A stretch of 64,000 bases of DNA, from positions 179,939,246-180,003,245 of the forward strand of contig CM073590.1 in the NCBI GenBank assembly GCA_037074705.1, in the 5' to 3' direction. A model generated the notes under the pieces. That model was not told the origin of the DNA and ran no database searches. It saw nothing but the letters and a program-made list of their open reading frames with translations. A program made the position numbers and the translations under genes. Shown piece after piece: positions 56,948 to 64,000 of this stretch (positions within the stretch are counted from its first letter, which is position 1; each line of letters opens with the position of its first letter). Source of the stretch: Zhengitettix transpicula. Taxonomy: Eukaryota > Arthropoda > Insecta > Orthoptera > Tetrigidae.

Positions 56948-58367
56948 GTAAATAAATAAAAATATTGTCTGGTGTTGGTCAAAAACCTGCATTATTTATT
57001 TCATATAAACACAATCTTTATTAAATATCGTTCACAGATAAAATTGTATCTTCTGTCCAATACGTCATCGCACCTCGCTGTCGCTGCTCACAGAAACACT
57101 GGAATTTAGTGACCAAGAAAATTTTTTTCGGTTCAATTAATACCTACATACATTATCAATCCTTTATAATAATTATGTTTTCATTTTAATAACAGGGTTC
57201 TCAGGAGCTTCAAATCACTGGCAGAACTGACTGCGTGCGTGTAAACGGTCTGAGCGGTCTCTCGAGAGTTGCCACTGCGAGTTGCTCTCAGAGAATGAAC
57301 TGGGCCGAATTTCACTCTCCCGTGTAAAGTGCTCAGAGTGTAACTGTCGAGAGCTCTGGCTGCGAGTTTCTTTCACGTGTAAACGCACCTTAAAGATAGG
57401 AGTTACCTTACAGTTCTGTAAACAACGAAAAAAGGTTCATGAAAACTGGTCCGACCGTTTTCTTCTGAAAAGCACACAAAGCAAGCGTGACATTGGGCAG
57501 GAATAATTTAATACGTGAAACGTAAAGATAAACCAAAATTATTCGGTTCTAAGCCATTAACATACAATACAATTATTTTTCATATATATTAAAGTATTGA
57601 AGTTACCTGCAGAGACAACAACCAGCGTCTGGCTGCGGAGTGGCGGATCTGATTCCGGCGCGAACATTTGCGCAAACACATCTGTTACATTACACAACTG
57701 TTACAATACACAACTCCTTTACTTACCAAACTTATGCAGAAAAAAATATTCCATGCATAATCAGAGATCTCCAAATCGTTTTCTGCATAAAAATCAGAAC
57801 ATACTTGTTTGAAAATTGTGAGACCTGAGATCAATGACGCCAAACGAATTATTTATATTAAGTTTATGCAGTTAGAGGAACGATCTTGTACAATGGTAGA
57901 GAATTAACGTGGGCACTTGGCAGGACGTTAGAGTGTACCAGGAGATGGTGGCTAACTTAATGCAATATTTTCTTAGTAAACCAGAAGTTTCTTCTCCATA
58001 TCCCTGCCTAGTGCTTTTAATTTCTATACCTATTTCCTTTCACCTATGTTTTCAATGTTCAGCATTAAGAAGACGATATTTCCCCTTCAGAAATCCAAAC
58101 GCATTATCGAAGCTGCATTATTATGCAAACTTAAAAATCGAATATAAATATAATATGTGTATAATGAAAGGATTTAATATTATTTATATATTATAAATAT
58201 TAATATTTCTATTGCCAGCGTAATATTGTGCCACAGGCATTGGTGGCAACAGTCAGCGTTGCATAAGAATGTTTAGTATACAGACGTATTATTGTCGGCG
58301 GCTTTTTTAGGTTGAAAGCTTGGACGAGTCTCCAGTCTGCAATCGAAGCTGCCTAATAGTGGTCGTG

Positions 58368-58409
58368 TGAAGATGACGACAGAGCTTTCAGTCGTCGAAA
58401 CGTTGCGTC
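58368..58409 (+). ncRNA. Second hammerhead-like motif (C3 mutated)
   Basis: GTGAAGA (58367-58373; CTGANGA expected) is followed by a perfect six-pair stem GACGAC/GTCGTC (58375-58396) with a ten-base loop, GAAAC (58397-58401), a three-pair stem ACG/CGT and C at 58409 as cleavage base. The first core C is G, which would abolish cleavage. Stem I is not evident. Confidence 0.4.
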
Positions 58410-58699
58410 TAAATATAAATATGCAAAGCCCGTGTGAATTCCGAGAACTATTTATGGAACAACTTCACCGGGAAACACTTCAATCTTAAAATAGCTTTAG
58501 TTAAATGTCTAAAAACCAAGATAAATTTTATCATTACATTTACAATCTGAAACAGTCGTCTGCATGTATGAGTTTAGCCATTTAAGTACGATAATATCTG
58601 CATGTAAAGTGTTTTGTATTTTCTTTTACTTTCCTCTTCGGTACGAAACATAAAAGATAAACACTGATTTTAGCTTTTTCATTTATTCTGATTAAATAA

Positions 58700-58945
58700 A
58701 TAAATAGCCAAAAAAAACAGACAAAATTAAGTACTACACAACGTTTCTGTAATCAATGTTGATTTTGTCAGGTTATTCGGAAAACGCAAGAGTCTTGTGT
58801 TCGTCGCCTCGTCTATGCGGTGTGTCATTCTTACGGCTCTTGCATTTTTTGAATCACATGACGGAAGAAACAATGATTACAGAAACTTTGTATGGTATTT
58901 AATTTAGCACGTAATTTTGTCTATTTAGTTATCTAGTTAGTAAAT
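58700..58945. repeat. Foldback repeat family B, copy 7
   Basis: The left arm (ATAGCCAAAAAAAACAGAC...ACACAACGTTTCTG) and the right arm (TACAGAAACTTTGTATGGT...TTTTGTCTATTTAG) are inverted; inner GCAAGAGTC and GGCTCTTGC also pair. The core reads ATGACGG...AGAAAC on the right arm. Confidence 0.7.
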
Positions 58946-59139
58946 TCTTAACACAGACGTACTATATATTTTATATATTATCATATATAATTTCGGAATT
59001 AAAATTTGGAAGACTTGAGAAAGTATATTCGTCTAATGCTGTAACTTACAATTTGTTAGTTTTTGCCTAAGTGTTACGATTGATTTCATTAAGCGGAAAT
59101 GTGCGTTTATGTAATTTCAGTACTTTTCTAGCTTTTTTT

Positions 59140-59235
59140 TTAGAGTAACTGGTTACATGAGGGTAATCCACATGGTGGCAACTCTCAATTAATAGCATAG
59201 GAACTGATTTGAAAGGGCGGATGTGGAATGAATTT
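59140..59235 (-). mobile_element. Family A, copy 11 (inverted fragment)
   Basis: TTTTTTTTAGAGTAACTGG, ATGAGGGTAATCCACATGG and AATAGCATAGGA are the reverse of the family's 3' end. Confidence 0.7.
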
Positions 59236-59500
59236 TTATTGTGGCGATGCAGTTAATCGACTGAGGTATTTATTTAATTGAATTATCTTTGAGTTCGTTC
59301 AGCAATATTATGATATGTGTTTTTTTATTCATAGATAGTTTAAGGTTCTGGGTGCCATATCCTTCGGATTTTTTCCTTAACTGCGATTTGCCGTTGCTAT
59401 ACCGACGGCACTATTGTTTTTTTCAGTCTGAGGAAGGGAATTCGGGACTATGTGCAAAGCTCAAACAGTCTTGTGAACAATAGCCGGGCAAAATTAGCAA

Positions 59501-59991
59501 TCAACCGAGTGAGAGACGAAAGGAGGATCATGCTGGTTGTGATCAAAAAATATTAAATTCATAATCTGTGAGTTTTAGAAGAAGTGCAAAAACCCGTCAT
59601 AGTGCTTCGTAAATCAAAGGTATCCCGGAATGCTGCGCAGCCGTGAGTACAATTTACAAACAACTAAGTATGTAAACCTGATTAAAAGATAGCGTCAGAT
59701 TTCGTTCTCTTCTTTTGATTAAAATTTGTTAATATTTCCATCTTTTAGTTTAATTTCGTTGACACGTAAATTTCGTCCTAGTTAATTGACGAGTAAATCT
59801 TTTCTCCGTTGAATTGGAATTTGTGTTTGAGACTAGAAATAAAATGATTCGCCATTATCAAACCCAGTACTGACCCTGAGATAAATTTTAAATTGTGTAA
59901 TTGTGTTTAAATGATTGAAAATAAATCTATTGTTTGTTAAAGTTTATAGTCTTTCATTCATTTAAGAATCCATCTTTTTTTAATTATTACA
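59501..59991 (+). mobile_element. Truncated LTR at the left of the tandem array
   Basis: It is identical over its length, as far as I compared, to 61367-61857 in the middle LTR, and ends AATTATTACA followed by TTTTGGCTACCACAACGTCG. Its 5' part is absent; the sequence before 59501 is unrelated. Confidence 0.7.
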
Positions 59992-60042
59992 TTTTGGCTA
60001 CCACAACGTCGGGCAAATTAAAGGTAATCTTAATTTAAATAT

Positions 60043-60077
<35 letters not shown>

Positions 60078-61145
60078 AGTAATTCATTTAAAATGATTTA
60101 AATTAAAACAAGTTAAAACGTCATACTCATCTTTTCCAAATACTCCAAAATCATTCTCTTTCCACTATCCCCTTCCATATTTATTTGAGAATCCATTATT
60201 TTAAATTAAATTTATCTAACAGTACAATTTCTAAATTCAAATGCACATTTAATCATTTTTTTATTAAGCCTCTAAATTTCAAATGGCAAACAAAAATTAG
60301 CAAACAATTGCATGCACATCTTACTATACTACTTGCATCAATATTTCATCAATTTTATCGTCAGATTTCGTTTTTAACAAAGTGTCCTATTCTTTATTAC
60401 AAGAAACGTGCCCCACGTTGGCCGCCAATTTGTAGTAATTCATTTAAAATGATTTAAATTAAAACAAGGTTAAAACGTGCAACACGTTGAGGTGCCAATT
60501 TGTATTAATTACTATGAATCTTTTAATTAAAAAATTCAATAATTTTATTTTAATTTTCTTATTATAATTAACAATTAATAGTAATTAGTACAAAGTGGCG
60601 TCTCAAAGTGTGGCACGTTTTAACCTTGTTTTAATTTAAATCATTTTAAATGAATTACTACTTTATATATATCGCCGTCGTTAGGATAACAGCCCAGTAG
60701 GTCTTGACACGAAAATATGGAATTCTTAGGAGAGCTTTTCTGGAAGCCATCTTGTATATAATTTACTGTAGATAAACATGTCATATGCAGAATGATGATT
60801 ATTTTGATGATATTATCTCGGGATTCTGACAGTGTAAGTTCGCCGAAAGAACACGACATTTCGATGGGTGTCTTCTGGCGTAGATCCATCTACACCGGCC
60901 GAACCATTCTGTCAGCAGCGACTTATTTGCAAATATTTTGTACTTCCGTTAATTTGTCATATGCCAAATTTCTGCAATAGTGTAAAGGTTATGGATTATT
61001 GTTTCCTCTTCCTTCACGCAGTTAATTCACGAATCGTACGCTGTGGCAAAGAATTGCTCCCACACTGTCTGTGATTATCCGACTTGTACTCCTCTTTCGT
61101 CTGGCAACATTCGATTGGAACAAAATGTAATTACCCGATATATAT
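59992..61145 (+). mobile_element. Non-coding internal region, copy 1
   Basis: It opens with a primer-binding-site-like TTTTGGCTACCACAACGTCG and holds an (AT)n tract at about 60042-60074. TAGTAATTCATTTAAAATG occurs twice directly and once inverted, and inverted LTR-end/primer-site junctions (CCACGTTGGCCGCCAATTTG at 60412; ACGTTGAGGTGCCAATTTGT at 60485) are present. No gag or pol is visible. Confidence 0.6.
60042..60074. repeat. (AT)n microsatellite
   Basis: An alternating AT run within the first internal region; its counterpart at about 61908-61946 is six bases longer. Confidence 0.9.
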
Positions 61146-61857
61146 TGTAGTAATTAGTAATTAATTCATTATTATAATTATAAAGTTGGATTGTAGAGGA
61201 CTTATTATTGGATATAAAGCATACGCCGCAACACATACGCGGCGACACAAAGAAATAATGTATTGTTGGAGTTGAGAAAGCGGCACGCGCTCAAAAATCT
61301 ACGAGACGAGGAAGTTTAGTTGGACGGCGGACACAGATGCAGGCAGACATCAATTCAGAAAAATTCTCAACCGAGTGAGAGACGAAAGGAGGATCATGCT
61401 GGTTGTGATCAAAAAATATTAAATTCATAATCTGTGAGTTTTAGAAGAAGTGCAAAAACCCGTCATAGTGCTTCGTAAATCAAAGGTATCCCGGAATGCT
61501 GCGCAGCCGTGAGTACAATTTACAAACAACTAAGTATGTAAACCTGATTAAAAGATAGCGTCAGATTTCGTTCTCTTCTTTTGATTAAAATTTGTTAATA
61601 TTTCCATCTTTTAGTTTAATTTCGTTGACACGTAAATTTCGTCCTAGTTAATTGACGAGTAAATCTTTTCTCCGTTGAATTGGAATTTGTGTTTGAGACT
61701 AGAAATAAAATGATTCGCCATTATCAAACCCAGTACTGACCCTGAGATAAATTTTAAATTGTGTAATTGTGTTTAAATGATTGAAAATAAATCTATTGTT
61801 TGTTAAAGTTTATAGTCTTTCATTCATTTAAGAATCCATCTTTTTTTAATTATTACA
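61146..61857 (+). mobile_element. Middle LTR, 712 bp
   Basis: It starts TGTAGTAATTAGTAATTAAT after GATATATAT and ends AATTATTACA before a second copy of the primer-site sequence. It shares its first roughly 220 bases with the LTRs at 63018 and (inverted) 55788, while the rest differs from them. Confidence 0.7.
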
Positions 61858-61908
61858 TTTTGGCTACCACAACGTCGGGCAAATTAAAGGTAATCTTAAT
61901 TTAAATAT

Positions 61909-61949
<41 letters not shown>

Positions 61950-63017
61950 AGTAATTCATTTAAAATGATTTAAATTAAAACAAGTTAAAACGTCATACTC
62001 ATCTTTTCCAAATACTCCAAAATCATTCTCTTTCCACTATCCCCTTCCATATTTATTTGAGAATCCATTATTTTAAATTAAATTTATCTAACAGTACAAT
62101 TTCTAAATTCAAATGCACATTTAATCATTTTTTTATTAAGCCTCTAAATTTCAAATGGCAAACAAAAATTAGCAAACAATTGCATGCACATCTTACTATA
62201 CTACTTGCATCAATATTTCATCAATTTTATCGTCAGATTTCGTTTTTAACAAAGTGTCCTATTCTTTATTACAAGAAACGTGCCCCACGTTGGCCGCCAA
62301 TTTGTAGTAATTCATTTAAAATGATTTAAATTAAAACAAGGTTAAAACGTGCAACACGTTGAGGTGCCAATTTGTATTAATTACTATGAATCTTTTAATT
62401 AAAAAATTCAATAATTTTATTTTAATTTTCTTATTATAATTAACAATTAATAGTAATTAGTACAAAGTGGCGTCTCAAAGTGTGGCACGTTTTAACCTTG
62501 TTTTAATTTAAATCATTTTAAATGAATTACTACTTTATATATATCGCCGTCGTTAGGATAACAGCCCAGTAGGTCTTGACACGAAAATATGGAATTCTTA
62601 GGAGAGCTTTTCTGGAAGCCATCTTGTATATAATTTACTGTAGATAAACATGTCATATGCAGAATGATGATTATTTTGATGATATTATCTCGGGATTCTG
62701 ACAGTGTAAGTTCGCCGAAAGAACACGACATTTCGATGGGTGTCTTCTGGCGTAGATCCATCTACACCGGCCGAACCATTCTGTCAGCAGCGACTTATTT
62801 GCAAATATTTTGTACTTCCGTTAATTTGTCATATGCCAAATTTCTGCAATAGTGTAAAGGTTATGGATTATTGTTTCCTCTTCCTTCACGCAGTTAATTC
62901 ACGAATCGTACGCTGTGGCAAAGAATTGCTCCCACACTGTCTGTGATTATCCGACTTGTACTCCTCTTTCGTCTGGCAACATTCGATTGGAACAAAATGT
63001 AATTACCCGATATATAT
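61858..63017 (+). mobile_element. Non-coding internal region, copy 2
   Basis: It matches 59992-61145 base for base wherever I compared, except that the (AT)n tract is six bases longer. All longer open frames in the two copies are identical. Confidence 0.7.
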
Positions 63018-64000
63018 TGTAGTAATTAGTAATTAATTCATTATTATAATTATAAAGTTGGATTGTAGAGGACTTATTATTGGATATAAAGCATACGCCG
63101 CAACACATACGCGGCGACACAAAGAAATAATGTATTGTTGGAGTTGAGAAAGCGGCACGCGCTCAAAAATCTACGAGACGAGGAAGTTTAGTTGGACGGC
63201 GGACACAGATGCAGGCAGACATCAATTCAGAAAATTCATGTTATAAAAAAAGTTTTGTAGTTGGGCAGCGGACATAGAACAGTTCAAAAGCAATCTTCAG
63301 TCAACGGCGAGAAGCGAAACGGAAAAGTCAGCGGCAAGACGCGAAAGGAAAAAGTCTACGTCGAGAACTGGGACATAGCAGTTCGGTCCACATAGAGAAA
63401 TAGAAACAGTAAAAGTTTGTGGATCCAGAATTATGAATAGGGCTATCTAGGAAGTCCAACGGCGAGCTAATGGTTTACATAAAACGCAAGTAACCAGTTT
63501 TGACGGAGAGACTTATAAAATCGCAGTTTGGAAGCAGAAGTTATGCTTCACAAACTGAACAAATTATTGCATAGAGAGACTTTGAGGAGACCTACGTCCG
63601 GAAACTGGCTGAGGGTGAGATGATCGAGGTTCCAGAATAGCAGAGATCCAGAGCAACTACCGTGTGTTCAAATTCTAATGAGTAGAATCAGTGATATCCC
63701 CAAATCGTGTGCACAGAAAAACCAAAAATGAGACCTGGGCGGCCGTAAGTAGTAAACTTTAAAATTGATTGTAAACCACTTTTTAAAAGATATGTCAGAT
63801 CGTTCTTTAATTATTTTGTTTCTTTAATTATTCACTTCGTTAATTATTTACTTCTTTAATTGTTTAGTTCTTTAATTATTCACTTCGTTAATTATTTACT
63901 TCTTTAATTGTTTAGTTCTTTAATTTAAATTCAATCTTTAATCTTATTTTCGTCCGCAATTAATTTCGTCGATGTTCAGACGAATTAATTTACCTAAATG
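63018..64000 (+). mobile_element. Right LTR, runs off the window
   Basis: It begins TGTAGTAATTAGTAATTAAT, follows the middle LTR to about 63235, then switches to sequence shared with the inverted LTR at 54843-55788 (GACATAGAACAGTTC..., AGACCTGGGCGGCCGTAAGT, TTCAGACGAATTAATT). About 200 more bases would be expected beyond the window. Confidence 0.65.

Larger units (their letters stand above)
56379..57391. mobile_element. Large foldback (inverted-repeat) element
   Basis: The outer arms 56381-56545 and 57217-57391 (CGTGCGTTTACACGTGAAAG inward, with CGAGAGTTGCCACTGCGAG) and the inner arms 56772-56898 and 57089-57215 (GAGCTCCTGAGAA..CCTGT, AACCGAAAAA, CAGTGTTTCTG) are reverse complements with modest divergence. 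The right arm is continuous; the left is interrupted at 56546-56769. The AAGGTGCGTTTACACG-type end is a widespread DNA-transposon/MITE terminus. There is no transposase. Confidence 0.75.

Noticed and set aside
60185..62946. Paired identical small open frames (90, 82, 62 and 68 codons)
   Set aside because: They are identical because the DNA unit is duplicated; they overlap on both strands and contain no family motifs.
1..64000. tRNA genes, rRNA genes and CRISPR-like arrays
   Set aside because: I looked for GGTTCGAAT-type T-loops with a matching acceptor stem, for rRNA-like blocks and for regularly spaced direct repeats, and saw none that held up.

Overview
The window is animal nuclear DNA, most likely from an arthropod and probably an insect. 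It is AT-rich, its genes are split by GT-AG introns of up to several kb, and introns and spacers are packed with decayed retroelements (Penelope-like, non-LTR and LTR), foldback repeats and (AT)n tracts. There is no bacterial-style operon, rRNA gene, CRISPR array or convincing tRNA gene. The species cannot be named from the sequence alone.

Four protein-coding genes are supported by exon phase and homology. (1) 903-17351 (+): twelve exons of MIC60/mitofilin (MICOS complex, mitochondrial inner membrane). The presequence exon lies upstream of the window. The exons add up to 674 in-frame residues ending at a stop. (2) 18435-26811 (-): seven exons of TMEM201/Samp1/NET5, an inner nuclear membrane protein with an Ima1-type four-CxxC N-terminal domain, 653 residues. 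It is tail-to-tail with MIC60, with about 1.1 kb between the stop codons. (3) 30397-37116 (+): five exons of a CFAP107-like (C1orf158) axonemal protein, 222 residues, divergent from TMEM201. (4) 39277-46612 (+): the 3' four exons (725 residues) of a protein I do not recognise. It carries a recent 139-residue tandem duplication and a basic C-terminus; its 5' end is unresolved. The four genes are not obviously related in function.

Repeats by region. 4-16 kb (MIC60 introns): three Penelope-like fragments on the minus strand, two with GIY-YIG-type remnants; a dead non-LTR reverse transcriptase with FAGD in place of FADD; a 300-bp terminal-inverted-repeat element; foldback repeats. 21-25.4 kb (TMEM201 introns): a cysteine-rich transposon remnant, long (AT)n tracts and a near-perfect foldback. 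28.7-46.3 kb: many copies of one poly(A)-tailed retroposon (family A), and LINE fragments on both strands. 47.6-64 kb: no host gene seen; a nest of LTR-retrotransposon LTRs with primer-binding-site-like junctions, including a 1.87-kb unit present twice in tandem (59501-63235), plus a foldback element interrupted by a family A copy.

The most interesting signals are hammerhead-ribozyme-like cores: a nearly complete one at 56913-56947, a C3-mutated one at 58368-58409, and a family of foldback repeats (family B) whose CTGANGA-hairpin-GAAAC core shows compensatory changes between copies. These fit the known link between Penelope-like retroelements or retrozymes and hammerhead ribozymes, but cleavage is not demonstrated.
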